51,894 bases of DNA, taken from NCBI RefSeq assembly GCF_000287055.2, contig NZ_AJYQ02000090.1, positions 1 to 51,894 on the forward strand. The letters run 5' to 3'. Below the pieces are notes generated by a model that had not been told where the DNA came from, made no database searches, and saw only the letters and a program-made list of their open reading frames with translations. The stretch comes from Vibrio genomosp. F10 str. ZF-129 (lineage in GTDB: Bacteria; Pseudomonadota; Gammaproteobacteria; Enterobacterales; Vibrionaceae). The position numbers and the translations under genes are program-made. Shown here in pieces: positions 1 to 8,295 of the stretch (position 1 is the stretch's first letter; every line of letters starts with the position of its first letter).

Positions 1-632
1 CAGCGGCCAACGGCCAGCAAGTCGTCATGGATAGCGTCACCATGATCGAAAGCTTATCACAGGAGATGCAAGAATCGGTGGAGTCGATGCACCAACTGGC
101 TAAGCATTCTGAAGAAATAGGCAGTGTTGTCGATGTCATCCAAGGTATTTCAGAACAAACCAATCTATTAGCGCTCAATGCAGCCATTGAAGCAGCGCGA
201 GCAGGTGAACAAGGGCGAGGTTTTGCTGTCGTTGCAGACGAAGTGCGCACACTAGCCAGCCGAACTCAAGAATCAACTGAGGAGATTCTACAAACTATTC
301 AGCTCCTTCAACAAGGAAGCCGCGATTCAACGCAGCGTTTGGAAACAGGTGCCAATAATGCCCTTTCAACCGTCGACAAAGCGCGTGAGGCAGGTGATGC
401 ACTGACTCAAATCAAAGCCAGTGTCGATCAAATCACCGCTATGAACGCTCAAATTGCGACCGCAGCTGAAGAGCAGAGCTTAGTTACGGAAGAGATCAAC
501 GCCAACATCAGTAGCATCAGTGAGATTTCCAACCAAAATGCGATTGGCACGGAGCAAAGCAGCGCTGCGACCCAAGATTTAGCCCAGTTAGCAGAAGTAT
601 TGCGTAACGAAATAGAGCACTATCGTGTTTAA
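1..632 (+). CDS. Methyl-accepting chemotaxis protein, C-terminal part (5' end outside window)
   Basis: This is the cytoplasmic signalling half of a chemoreceptor, which passes ligand information to CheA/CheW. The reading frame is open from base 3, so the gene starts upstream of the window and its sensor domain and HAMP cannot be seen. The highly conserved hairpin tip of the MCP signalling domain is present ([19 protein letters not shown], then [15 protein letters not shown]), flanked by long heptad-rich helices. The C-terminus ends in IEHYRV with no NWETF-type CheR tether. The same tip and a similar tail occur in the complete receptor at 50207-51847, so the two are paralogues. The ligand cannot be inferred. 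Family assignment is certain. Confidence 0.95.
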   Translation, partial: AANGQQVVMDSVTMIESLSQEMQESVESMHQLAKHSEEIGSVVDVIQGISEQTNLLALNAAIEAARAGEQGRGFAVVADEVRTLASRTQESTEEILQTIQLLQQGSRDSTQRLETGANNALSTVDKAREAGDALTQIKASVDQITAMNAQIATAAEEQSLVTEEINANISSISEISNQNAIGTEQSSAATQDLAQLAEVLRNEIEHYRV

Positions 633-659
633 AAAGCATATGGGGCATAGTTGCCCCAT
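631..659 (-). terminator. Probable rho-independent terminator between convergent genes
   Basis: A 7-bp stem ATGGGGC / GCCCCAT with a 6-base loop lies at 640-659. Read on the minus strand it is followed by a run of five T (631-635), so it mainly suits the lysE-side transcript. It may also slow the receptor transcript from the left. Confidence 0.6.
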
Positions 660-678
660 CACTTTCATTAATGGCGCG

Positions 679-1293
679 TTAAACCGTCACGATCACTCGA
701 AGAGCAAGGAGAATTAATACGATCCCAGACAGTCGGTCAATGAGCACAGCTTTAGTTCTGATCCGTTCAAGTAGTAGCGGGCTAGAAAGCATAAAGGTGA
801 TGAGCGTATACCATAAACCATCGACCACCAGCGGGGTCAGTATGATCAAACTCTTACTCAGGACATCACTGCCTATCGCTATAAATTGACTAAAGAGTGC
901 GATAAAAAACAGCGCAATTTTGGGGCTCAGCAGAGAAATAAGAAAGCCCTCTTTCGCCGACTGCCACAGACTCACCGCCTCTCCTGATTCTAACTTCTCA
1001 GCGACCCCCCCTTTTGAACGCAATGCATTGATCCCTAAGTACACCAGGTAAGCTGCCCCAGCATAGCTGATCGTTTTAAATAGCAACGGCGACTGCTGCA
1101 AAACAACCGCTAAACCGATCAACGTAATGAACGCATAAATACCAATACCAAAAGCGTGTGCCCATGCTGCTGCAAAACCATTAGCTCGTCCGCCCGCTAA
1201 GCTATGTTTTGCAACCATCGCTAGGCTAGGACCCGGTGACATAGCCCCTAATAAGCAGATAGTAAGAAGTGATAACCAAATGGTAAATGTCAT
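679..1293 (-). CDS. LysE/RhtB-family amino acid exporter
   Basis: This is an inner-membrane exporter of the LysE/RhtB superfamily, which usually expels amino acids or their analogues. The 204 residues form about six hydrophobic segments. The N-terminal stretch LLGAMSPGPSLAMVAKHSL carries the family hallmark SPGP, and GxxxxxxLVYLGINALRS follows at about residues 80-93. The length is normal for the family. The gene begins only 7 bp after the stop of the Lrp-type regulator gene, so the two form one transcript in which the regulator probably controls exporter expression in response to an amino acid. The substrate is not evident from sequence. Confidence 0.9.
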   Translation of the reverse strand: MTFTIWLSLLTICLLGAMSPGPSLAMVAKHSLAGGRANGFAAAWAHAFGIGIYAFITLIGLAVVLQQSPLLFKTISYAGAAYLVYLGINALRSKGGVAEKLESGEAVSLWQSAKEGFLISLLSPKIALFFIALFSQFIAIGSDVLSKSLIILTPLVVDGLWYTLITFMLSSPLLLERIRTKAVLIDRLSGIVLILLALRVIVTV

Positions 1294-1300
1294 GGGAGCC

Positions 1301-1768
1301 CTATTTGTTGATGATCGCTGAATGCGAGTGAGTGGTATTAAAAAATTCAGTCAATACAGTGTGCGTAATCAAGTGTCGAAGCTCAGGGTAAGATTGCAAC
1401 TCATCACGGATCTCGGTCAACCTAGTCATGCTTTCAACCTGCACAAACAGCATCATATCGGTTTCTCCACTGATGGCATGGCACCATTTCACGCCATCAA
1501 TATGATAAATTTTCTGCGCATAGCTCTCGCAGTGCTGTGTGGTACTTGTCATATCAAATTTGAGCGCCAAATAAGCGGAGATGGTTTCTTTTTTATTTTC
1601 TGGAGCAAGCTGCGCATGGTAGCCCAAAATAACGTGTTCGTTTTCGAGCTTTTTTATTCTCGCGGTCACCGCCGAACGTGATAGGTTCGCTTCTCTTGCA
1701 ATGTCACTGATCGAACGGCGCGCATTGCATTTCAAGATATCAACAATAATCTGATCAAACTTGTCCAT
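1301..1768 (-). CDS. Lrp/AsnC-family transcriptional regulator
   Basis: This 155-residue DNA-binding regulator has the standard two-domain layout. An N-terminal helix-turn-helix covers about residues 5-50 (ISDIAREANLSRSAVTARIKKLE), and a C-terminal RAM/ligand-binding domain includes GETDMMLFVQVES. The ATG start is preceded by an AAGGG ribosome binding site. It is the first gene of a two-gene unit with the LysE exporter, the common local-regulator plus exporter pair, so an amino acid is the likely effector. It is much more likely to be a local regulator than global Lrp: the sequence diverges from Lrp and the neighbour is an exporter. Confidence 0.9.
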   Translation of the reverse strand: MDKFDQIIVDILKCNARRSISDIAREANLSRSAVTARIKKLENEHVILGYHAQLAPENKKETISAYLALKFDMTSTTQHCESYAQKIYHIDGVKWCHAISGETDMMLFVQVESMTRLTEIRDELQSYPELRHLITHTVLTEFFNTTHSHSAIINK

Positions 1769-1861
1769 GATTTCCCTTCTATGAACGTACCTTATTGATT
1801 CGTTTGCGCTATTGCCAATTCAATTCGTTCAATTCTTCCGTAAACAGTCAATTAACCATGT

Positions 1862-3334
1862 TTAAAGCAGCTGTGCAAGCGTTGCTATCTTGGGATCAAT
1901 ATCATCCAGTTCAATATTACCAAAACCCAACACCACAGCTTGCCAGTCTCGTTTTGTGTGGGGCTGATGCTCATACATGGACAACGGGCGGATCGTGATG
2001 CCTTTCTCTTTGGCCCTTTGGCATAGTTCAAGCTCGCTACACCCTTCTTTCCAACGAAAGGTAATGTGAAGCCCAGCCGCTTGACTGATAACCTCCACAC
2101 GCCCTACAAAATGAGTACCTATGGCTTCCATCATCAATTCGTATTTATGCTTATATAGCCGCCGCATTTTCCTAATATGCCGTAGCAAATCCCCTTCTAA
2201 AATAAAGTCTGCGAGTGCCGCTTGAACATGCGACGGTGAATCTCCACTTAACGCGTCTTTTATTTCTAAGCTCCGGGAAAGCAATGCTTGAGGGACGATT
2301 AAATACCCGAGTCGTAGGCCATTGAACATCACTTTGCTTAAGGATCCGATATAAAAGATACGCTCCTTTGCCCCTACTTCTGCTGATAACCCTTGAAGGC
2401 TTGGGTAGGGCCGATGAGCAAATTGAAATTCACTGTCGTAATCATCTTCGATTATCCAACCGCTTTTCTCTCTCGCCCAACGCACTAACTCTATCCTTTG
2501 CTCTAAATGAACGCTTGTACCCATTGGGTATTGATTACTGGGTGTGACATACAAGCACTTAGCCGTACTCGCCTTGATATGGTCTAGATCTATGCCCGCC
2601 TTTGGAACCACTTCAACGGGCTCTAACTGTAGGCCCAATAAATCGATGGATTTTCGCATTTGAACATAACCTGGGTTTTCCATCAAAACCTGATCGTTTG
2701 GTTTGAGTGTCGCCATCAAAGCGATGGTTAAGGCTTGCTGCGCACCGGCTGTAATGACAATTTGATCGGCACTACAACTCACAGAGCGACTGCTTGAAAG
2801 GTAGTCACACAATGCCTCTCTTAATCGACGATCACCCTGAATATCTTGGCTTCCAAGTAAACTCACTCTGGTTGCGTGTCTTTGCAGCAGTCGATTCCAC
2901 TTAATCAAAGGAAATTGCGCTAAGTCAGGGACGCCAGGCGCGAAGCTACGGTTTAACTCTTGCGAGGAGACTTCGCTCTTTTGAGTTGCCACGTTTTTAC
3001 TGGTCGAGCTCACATGTTCAGGAAACGCATGATCTGGAAACGTATAATCTGAAAACGTATAGTCAGGCAATTCAATCGCCACATAAAATCCCGACCCAGC
3101 CCGAGATTCTAAATACCCTTCGGCGACTAACTGCTCATAAACGGCTATCACGGTATTTCTGCTGATACCCAGCTCTAATGATAATTTTCGTGTTGACGGC
3201 AGTTTCCCTCCTTTAGCCCATAGATGTTCTGAGATTTTGCTTCGTATCGCTGAAAATAGTTGCTTTTGAAGTGAGGAAGAATGGCGGTCAAAGGCTAAAT
3301 CACCAACATCTATAGGCTGCATAACTGGATCCAT
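1862..3334 (-). CDS. MocR-type regulator (GntR helix-turn-helix fused to PLP aminotransferase fold)
   Basis: MocR proteins are PLP-binding transcription factors. Here an N-terminal GntR winged helix (about residues 25-85, GKLPSTRKLSLELGISRNTV) is joined to a fold-type I aminotransferase domain (about 130-490). The expected PLP-binding Lys is in SLSKVMFNG (K334), with the Asp-containing motif EDDYDSEF near 298. The linker holds a repeated pentapeptide (DYTFS, DYTFP, DHAFP) encoded by a 15-bp minisatellite. The start is uncertain: the first ATG (3334) has no ribosome binding site, whereas the in-frame ATG at 3322 has GGA seven bases upstream. The gene is divergent from the PNPOx-like gene at 3414, its likely target. 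The substrate or effector is unknown. Confidence 0.92.
   Translation of the reverse strand: MDPVMQPIDVGDLAFDRHSSSLQKQLFSAIRSKISEHLWAKGGKLPSTRKLSLELGISRNTVIAVYEQLVAEGYLESRAGSGFYVAIELPDYTFSDYTFPDHAFPEHVSSTSKNVATQKSEVSSQELNRSFAPGVPDLAQFPLIKWNRLLQRHATRVSLLGSQDIQGDRRLREALCDYLSSSRSVSCSADQIVITAGAQQALTIALMATLKPNDQVLMENPGYVQMRKSIDLLGLQLEPVEVVPKAGIDLDHIKASTAKCLYVTPSNQYPMGTSVHLEQRIELVRWAREKSGWIIEDDYDSEFQFAHRPYPSLQGLSAEVGAKERIFYIGSLSKVMFNGLRLGYLIVPQALLSRSLEIKDALSGDSPSHVQAALADFILEGDLLRHIRKMRRLYKHKYELMMEAIGTHFVGRVEVISQAAGLHITFRWKEGCSELELCQRAKEKGITIRPLSMYEHQPHTKRDWQAVVLGFGNIELDDIDPKIATLAQLL
3021..3065 (-). repeat. 15-bp x 3 intragenic minisatellite in the MocR linker
   Basis: Three consecutive 15-bp units, each built on the form GGAAACGTATAATCT (plus-strand reading), run at 3021-3035, 3036-3050 and 3051-3065 with a few substitutions. 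The unit length is a multiple of three, so copy changes would lengthen or shorten the linker between the DNA-binding and PLP domains without a frameshift. Confidence 0.8.
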
Positions 3335-3371
3335 GATTATTTAAAAACTGGCTCTATTTAAGCTACCAGTT
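3323..3371. promoter_or_regulatory. Candidate MocR operator in the divergent promoter region
   Basis: The hexamer AACTGG occurs three times around the divergent promoters: at 3323-3328 and 3346-3351 in direct orientation (23 bp apart), and at 3366-3371 inverted as CCAGTT. Multiple spaced half-sites in direct and inverted orientation are typical of MocR binding regions. The first copy lies directly before the alternative MocR start codon at 3322, so autoregulation is plausible. The assignment rests on pattern only. Confidence 0.45.
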
Positions 3372-3413
3372 ATCGCTAATATTGCAAACATCAGTTATGA
3401 GAAAGGAATCAAT

Positions 3414-4073
3414 ATGCTATCTGAAAGCAAAAGAACACACATTAAGAAAGGGGCAAAAAAAGCGAACTTTGATCCTAAGAACCTTCACCAGATCATTGAT
3501 GAAAGTCTGATCGCTCATATTGCTATTGAGGATGAAACGGGCCCTATTGTCATCCCTATGTTGGCATGGCGCGTGGAAAACAACGTCTATATCCATGGTG
3601 CCAAAAACAGCCGTTTAATTAGACAACTCAAGAAAGCCAAGCAGACATGCCTTACGTTTACTCTGTTTGATGGTTGGGTGCTTGCGAGGTCGGCATTTCA
3701 TCATAGTGCTCACTATCGGTCAGCGGTGGTTTTGGGACAGTTCTCATCGATTGAAGGCACCTCAGAGAAAGACCGATTACTGAATGTCTTTATCGAGCAA
3801 ATCGCACCGGGTCGATGCAATGAAGTTCGCTTAGGAAACCAGAAAGAACTAGACGCCACTGAACTTTTGGTCATTCCTCTTACTGAAGCTTCGGTTAAGA
3901 TCAGTCACTCTGGCGTCAATGATGACCTAGCCGATTTGGATTTTCCCGCTTGGGCTGGCGTGCTTCCATATCGAACGGTTGTTGGCCCACTGGAGCCTTG
4001 CGAAGATTTGGATCCTTCACTCACAGAGCCAGACTACTCTGAAGCCTACGGAGTACGGTGGCACGATAGATAG
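3414..4073 (+). CDS. Pyridoxamine 5'-phosphate oxidase-related flavin-binding protein
   Basis: This 219-residue protein resembles the split-barrel flavin-binding family related to pyridoxamine-phosphate oxidase (FMN-binding). Recognisable features are the strand pattern around AHIAIEDETGPIVIPMLAWRV, the charged segment NSRLIRQLKKAKQTCLTFTL, and a following FDGWVLARSAFHHSAHYRSA region that lines the flavin site in this group. It starts at an ATG six bases after AAGGA. It is divergent from the MocR regulator, and the pairing suggests MocR senses a PLP-related or amine compound and controls this gene. The family is known for oxidation or reduction of small substrates; the exact reaction cannot be told here. 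Confidence 0.8.
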   Translation: MLSESKRTHIKKGAKKANFDPKNLHQIIDESLIAHIAIEDETGPIVIPMLAWRVENNVYIHGAKNSRLIRQLKKAKQTCLTFTLFDGWVLARSAFHHSAHYRSAVVLGQFSSIEGTSEKDRLLNVFIEQIAPGRCNEVRLGNQKELDATELLVIPLTEASVKISHSGVNDDLADLDFPAWAGVLPYRTVVGPLEPCEDLDPSLTEPDYSEAYGVRWHDR

Positions 4074-4267
4074 AAGTACGAGGGAAAGAAACACCGTACC
4101 ATCTATTCACTTATTCCCTTGTTTATCTATTTATTCATTTATCTAGCAAAATGGCGGCCATTCTTGGGTAAACCGTCATTTTGTTGGCAAACTAAGACAA
4201 ATTGCTAGCTGTGTTTCACAACAAGAACGAGTAAGCTAAGCGTCAGAAATATTCATGGAGCGAATTG

Positions 4268-5527
4268 ATGGGCCAATTAAAAAAAGACATCACCTTAATA
4301 TCAGGCATCGGACAACTGTCTACCACCTTGATGGGCACGGGCTTATTTATGATACCTGCCATTGCCGCTGGTATCGCAGGAGACCTCTCTTTATGGGCAT
4401 GGTTGCTCTTGTTCGTGGCAATTTGCCCGATAGCCTTGACCTTTGCGGAGCTTGGGAAAAAATACCCAAGTGCCGGTGGTACTGCTTTCTTCGTACGTAA
4501 AGCATTTGGCAAAAAACTGGAACGCAGTGTCGCATGGCTATTTGTCAGCGTCATTCCAGTTGGCGTGCCTGCCGCCGTCGCATTGGCAGCAGGCTTTCTA
4601 GAGCAGATCCTACCCTCGCCTTTCAACACGGCATGGTTAACGCAAATCATCACAGTATGCTTATTAATATGGGTTAACTTACTTGGCACAAAGTCCTCAG
4701 GTCGCTTACAAACGATCATTGCTTTAAGCATTTTTACGCTCATTGCCGCTTTTCTGTGGAAAGGAGATATCACCAGTGCAGACATGACAATGCCACCTCT
4801 TACTGTTGAGTCATTGTGGCCAGTATCGGCAGCGCTTGGGGTGATGTTTTGGTGCTTTGTCGGCATTGAAGCCTTTGCCCATATGGGAGAGGAATTCAAA
4901 AACCCGCAAAGAGACTTTCCTATCGCGATTCTCGTCGGCTGTTTTATTGCTGGCGCGACCTATTGGGCATGTTCCGTTGTCATTTTAAAGTACTCCGCGT
5001 ACGGCAGTGCTGAATTTGACCACGCATCGATTCCTTTTCTCAGTGACTTGTTATTTGGCGCAAAGTTTTCGCTCTTAATCAGTGTGCTTGGCTTTTCCGC
5101 CTGCTTTGCCAGTGTGAACTTATACACTCAAAGCTTATCGAGAATGGTTTGGGCTCAAGCTCGCGAGTATCAGCCTAAAGGGGCGATGGCAAGAGTTTCA
5201 CTGAGAGGCGTTCCGGCCAATGCGACGTTGGTAGTTGGCGCGATATTGCTCATTTCTTGTATCGGAGGGGAAATCTCAGGGCTTAACCTAGAATTCTTCT
5301 TGAAACTCGCCAACGGTATTTTTGTACTGGTCTACCTGCTGGCGATGCTTGCTGCTTATAAATTACTCAATGGTGTCAAAAAAGGGCTGGCTCTTGTGTC
5401 ATTAATTTTATGTACACTGGTCTTCATTTGCCTTGGTTGGTCGATGCTGTACGCCGTGACTGTTTTTACACTGTTGTCATTGCCTTGGAGCCGTTGGTTA
5501 AAGCGTGATAGGCAGCAAACCATTTAG
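4268..5527 (+). CDS. yjeH: YjeH-like amino acid exporter (APC superfamily)
   Basis: This inner-membrane permease of 419 residues has about twelve hydrophobic segments. Its start closely follows E. coli YjeH, an exporter of methionine and branched-chain amino acids: GIGQLSTTLMGTGLFMIPA, then YPSAGGTAFFVRKAFG, then WLFVSVIPVGVPAA. ATG at 4268 is chosen over the TTG just upstream because GGAG lies seven bases before it. The gene stands alone, with a 194-bp gap before it and a hairpin after it. Substrate specificity is inferred only from similarity. Confidence 0.85.
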   Translation: MGQLKKDITLISGIGQLSTTLMGTGLFMIPAIAAGIAGDLSLWAWLLLFVAICPIALTFAELGKKYPSAGGTAFFVRKAFGKKLERSVAWLFVSVIPVGVPAAVALAAGFLEQILPSPFNTAWLTQIITVCLLIWVNLLGTKSSGRLQTIIALSIFTLIAAFLWKGDITSADMTMPPLTVESLWPVSAALGVMFWCFVGIEAFAHMGEEFKNPQRDFPIAILVGCFIAGATYWACSVVILKYSAYGSAEFDHASIPFLSDLLFGAKFSLLISVLGFSACFASVNLYTQSLSRMVWAQAREYQPKGAMARVSLRGVPANATLVVGAILLISCIGGEISGLNLEFFLKLANGIFVLVYLLAMLAAYKLLNGVKKGLALVSLILCTLVFICLGWSMLYAVTVFTLLSLPWSRWLKRDRQQTI

Positions 5528-5573
5528 CCTACTGTTCTCTGTCCTCTATCCTATATTCTTCTATTCTCTGTTC

Positions 5574-5603
5574 ACCCAAGCCACTCACTTGAGTGGCTTG
5601 GGT
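5574..5603 (+). terminator. Hairpin terminator after the YjeH-like gene
   Basis: A perfect 12-bp inverted repeat (ACCCAAGCCACT / AGTGGCTTGGGT) with a 6-base loop lies 46 bp after the stop codon. The following T-tract is poor (CGTATTT), so termination may be partial. Confidence 0.6.
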
Positions 5604-5760
5604 CGTATTTAGATCTGCCTCGAACAATTCTCTTGAACTGTCCTTGTTTAGTACTTTTAGTATGTGGTCATTCTCAAAAAATGAGTTTAAAGAACATAGA
5701 GTACTCTATGGCTGATATATTGAACCAAGATCACTATTTGGGCACCAATAAGGAGGAATT

Positions 5761-6177
5761 ATGAGCAGAATGGCAACCGCAATGCGCACGTTGTTTGGAA
5801 TAAAAAATTCTTCGTCTAAAAAACAAAATATGATGAGAACGGAATTCTATCGAGGCCATCTGCTTAAACGGAACCCTGCGCACCCTGATTTCTGGAGCGC
5901 TACCATTAGTGACAAATCTCTGGTTGGTAAACTGGAATACTTAAAGATGTCTGTCGACCAATGGTGCAATCATAAAGTCATTGTGGCTCCAGAGTATTTT
6001 GAAAAAAACAAGCCACAACTTTCCGATCAACTCACCTTCGATTATAAAGAATTCAAACTAAAAAATGACCATGGTGGCGATAACGATTGGTATATCACTT
6101 ATCGTGGTAGGTTAATGAAAGGGTCCAAAGGCAAGATTATTGAAGCCATCAATTTATTGGAACTGAAACGGGTTTAG
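5761..6177 (+). CDS. Hypothetical protein, 138 aa (possibly DUF3319 family of vibrios)
   Basis: I do not firmly recognise this small basic protein. It has a perfect AGGAGG ribosome binding site at 5751-5756, five bases before ATG, which argues strongly that it is translated. There is no signal peptide or membrane segment. It contains a Trp/Tyr-rich C-terminal part (GGDNDWYITYRGRLMKG) and many Lys residues, suggesting a compact soluble protein. It may belong to a Vibrio-restricted family of unknown function (DUF3319), but that is recollection only. Its neighbour on the other strand is also of unknown function. Confidence 0.7.
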   Translation: MSRMATAMRTLFGIKNSSSKKQNMMRTEFYRGHLLKRNPAHPDFWSATISDKSLVGKLEYLKMSVDQWCNHKVIVAPEYFEKNKPQLSDQLTFDYKEFKLKNDHGGDNDWYITYRGRLMKGSKGKIIEAINLLELKRV

Positions 6178-6189
6178 CTTGGTGGTTCT

Positions 6190-6612
6190 TTATTTTTTAC
6201 TCTTCTGGACCTTTTTACCCTGTTGAACCAATATTTCATTCCACGCTGCACTGCCATCGCGCTTGCGGACTTCATACTCAGAGCAGAATTGCGATATCGT
6301 CATGTTGTTGTCGCCCGTCGCCAATTTCAACGCTAACTCTACTTGCTGAAGTTTGCTTTGAAGACGCAGTATTTGACCTGCATTAGGGCTTTTTTCTTTC
6401 GCGTATTTTAAGGCTGCATGTTTGCGCTCCGCTGCGCCAGCTCGACGATCCGCTTCCCCTAGTAAAAACCTCAGTTGCGCAACGCTCTTGCCCTTTTTAA
6501 AAATAGGATCAATCAGTTCAACACAATCATCAAATGATGGATCTTCCGTGTATGGGTCAATTTTACGAGCTTGTTGACGCATCCACTCTAGCGCTAGTTT
6601 TTCATCTGACAT
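6190..6612 (-). CDS. Hypothetical protein, 140 aa
   Basis: Not recognised. The product is a soluble, charged, mostly helical protein with an Ala/Lys/Glu-rich middle (residues 60-105, likely coiled coil) and a very basic tail (QQGKKVQKSKK). There is no signal peptide or membrane segment. It converges on the 138-aa gene with only 12 bp between the stops. The first two bases of the annotated ATG lie inside a 20-bp tandem duplication and no ribosome binding site is visible, so translation may begin at the ATG of residue 11. Reading-frame length and codon use make it a credible gene, but its function is open. Confidence 0.6.
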   Translation of the reverse strand: MSDEKLALEWMRQQARKIDPYTEDPSFDDCVELIDPIFKKGKSVAQLRFLLGEADRRAGAAERKHAALKYAKEKSPNAGQILRLQSKLQQVELALKLATGDNNMTISQFCSEYEVRKRDGSAAWNEILVQQGKKVQKSKK

Positions 6613-6650
6613 AGTGAAATTTGTACCAATATAGTGAAATTTGTACCAAT
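6611..6650 (-). repeat. Perfect 20-bp tandem duplication at the gene start
   Basis: The 20-mer ATAGTGAAATTTGTACCAAT is present twice without a gap or mismatch (6611-6630 and 6631-6650). The proximal copy supplies the first two bases of the start codon of the 6190-6612 gene. Two copies spaced by two helical turns could act as a double operator or may be a recent slippage event. Confidence 0.9.
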
Positions 6651-6718
6651 AAAAGAGCCCTTATACTATCGTTTAACCGCGAACCACTGCAATCATAGAT
6701 TAAAGGAAAACGGTTAGC

Positions 6719-7456
6719 CTATTCAACGGAGTAGATAGGCAGATCGGAAGGTAAGCCAGCTTTATTGGTGTAGATTCGAGAGAATGAAGACAACCCCGCC
6801 ACTTTCACCGAGGCAAAACGCCCCCACTTGCTTGCATCGGCCAATAACCAGTTCTGTCGGCAATTGGACAGTATCGCTTTAGAGATTTCAGCTTCTGGCA
6901 ACTCGTGTTCCATCGCCGAAAGGTTCGGTGTAATTGAGCCGCACCCGACAATTCCAATATCCGCTTCAAAGTCATCAAAAAATGCCAGCACACTATGGCC
7001 GATGAGATCCTGATGTTCACAACGTACCCGCCCGCCGGTGAGGTAAACCTCGATATTAGGGTTCGCCTCTAATATTCTTGCTACTTGCAGATTGTTGGTC
7101 ACGACCCTCAATGCCTGAAAACCAATCAAAAATTCCGCGACGTAAGTGACCGACGTACCAATACCCATAATAATGGTCGACCCTTCCGGGATCTGGCGTG
7201 CCACTTCTTTGGCAATCGACCGTTTAATGTCGGATTCGACCTCTCGACGAAACTGATAGGTGGTATTGGTTAAAATCGCCGGCAAGCTCAGCCCACCATG
7301 TACACGTCTCGCTAGCCCTTGCTCACACAATAGATTGACATCTCTTCTTATGGTTTGTGTGGTGACTGCAAACATCGACGCAAGAGCGCCTATTTGCACA
7401 TCGCTGTGTTGTTTCAAATAGCTCAGTATTTGTTGCTGGCGATCCGTCAGTTCCAT
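6719..7456 (-). CDS. DeoR/GlpR-family transcriptional repressor
   Basis: This 245-residue regulator has an N-terminal DeoR winged helix (about 6-57; IGALASMFAVTTQTIRRDVN) and a C-terminal sugar-phosphate sensor domain (about 75-240) with the usual VTNNLQVA and LTGGRV motifs. DeoR-family proteins generally repress catabolic operons and release DNA on binding a phosphorylated intermediate. It lies 15 bp downstream of the glycerophosphodiesterase gene on the same strand and is divergent from a TRAP/HAD operon, so it probably controls both arms through the TTCATATGAA palindromes between them. The inducer may be a phosphate ester made by the diesterase (inference). Confidence 0.9.
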   Translation of the reverse strand: MELTDRQQQILSYLKQHSDVQIGALASMFAVTTQTIRRDVNLLCEQGLARRVHGGLSLPAILTNTTYQFRREVESDIKRSIAKEVARQIPEGSTIIMGIGTSVTYVAEFLIGFQALRVVTNNLQVARILEANPNIEVYLTGGRVRCEHQDLIGHSVLAFFDDFEADIGIVGCGSITPNLSAMEHELPEAEISKAILSNCRQNWLLADASKWGRFASVKVAGLSSFSRIYTNKAGLPSDLPIYSVE

Positions 7457-7471
7457 AACTTTTGTTCCTGA

Positions 7472-8176
7472 TTATAAGGCATCGGGGTGGTCGGTAATGA
7501 TATTGGTCACACCCATATTGGTAAATACTTGCGCTTTACTTAGATCATTCAGTGTCCAAATGTTCAGTTCATAATTCAATTTCAATATCGACTGGGCCAT
7601 CGACTGGGTAAGAATATTTTGATCGACATGCACACTATACAGGTCCAGCGCTTGTATCTCTTGAAGGTAATCCGTTGAGGTTTCCTCGGTAATGTAACCA
7701 CGTCTGACGTCAGGAATACGTCGTTGGCATTCTTTCAATGCGGATTTGGAAAAGCTGGAGATAAGCAGATTATGAAATGGAAAATTCACTGAATGGATAA
7801 CATCAACCACTTTCTTGACCAAAGGTTCTACTTGTCTCTCGTGGTGTATTTTAATTTCCAGATTCATACTCATATTACGTTCAATGCAGGTTTTCAACGC
7901 TTCTTCCAATGTTGGAATGCGTTCATTGACAAACGTGCTACTGAACCAACTTCCGGCATCCAGTTTTTTTAGCTGCTCAAGTGTATGGTCTTCGACATTT
8001 CCTACACCGTTTGTACAGCGATCAAGCCCTTCATCATGAAATATAACAGGCACGCCGTCTGCGGTAAGCTGCGTATCCAATTCTACCCATTGTATTCCGA
8101 CATCGGCAGCAACGTTGATTCCAGACAGTGTATTTTCTGGTGCGAGCGCCGCCGCTCCGCGATGACCTACTATCAT
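7472..8176 (-). CDS. ugpQ: Cytoplasmic glycerophosphodiester phosphodiesterase
   Basis: The GDPD family hydrolyses glycerophosphodiesters to glycerol 3-phosphate and an alcohol. The 234-residue TIM-barrel protein shows the catalytic set: VGHRGA near the start followed by PENT, then ELD and FHDEGLDRCTNG, a metal-binding LEIK near residue 106, and a C-terminal TDHPD. There is no signal peptide, so it acts in the cytosol like UgpQ rather than periplasmic GlpQ. ATG at 8176 is preferred to the upstream TTG because GAGG lies six bases before it. It heads a unit with the DeoR regulator and is divergent from a TRAP transporter, implying that the phosphodiester is imported intact. Confidence 0.9.
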   Translation of the reverse strand: MIVGHRGAAALAPENTLSGINVAADVGIQWVELDTQLTADGVPVIFHDEGLDRCTNGVGNVEDHTLEQLKKLDAGSWFSSTFVNERIPTLEEALKTCIERNMSMNLEIKIHHERQVEPLVKKVVDVIHSVNFPFHNLLISSFSKSALKECQRRIPDVRRGYITEETSTDYLQEIQALDLYSVHVDQNILTQSMAQSILKLNYELNIWTLNDLSKAQVFTNMGVTNIITDHPDAL

Positions 8177-8190
8177 TTTCAACCTCAATA

Positions 8191-8200
8191 TTCATATGAA
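8191..8200. promoter_or_regulatory. Candidate operator, ugpQ-proximal copy
   Basis: The perfect palindrome TTCATATGAA lies 14 bp upstream of the ugpQ start codon, overlapping where RNA polymerase or ribosomes would engage. The same core recurs near the opposite promoter at 8296-8327. It is probably bound by the DeoR regulator at 6719-7456; this is inferred from repetition and position. Confidence 0.5.
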
Positions 8201-8295
8201 AACAGACCGGCTCATCTTACGCCTACCTTTCCCAATTTCAAGGCAATAGAACGCTTTAATCTTCACTGACTTCATTTCGTTAACAAGATCACAAC

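Noticed and set aside
4243..4899. 218-aa open frame antisense to the YjeH-like gene
   Set aside because: The plus-strand frame has clear membrane-protein homology and a ribosome binding site; this is its shadow.
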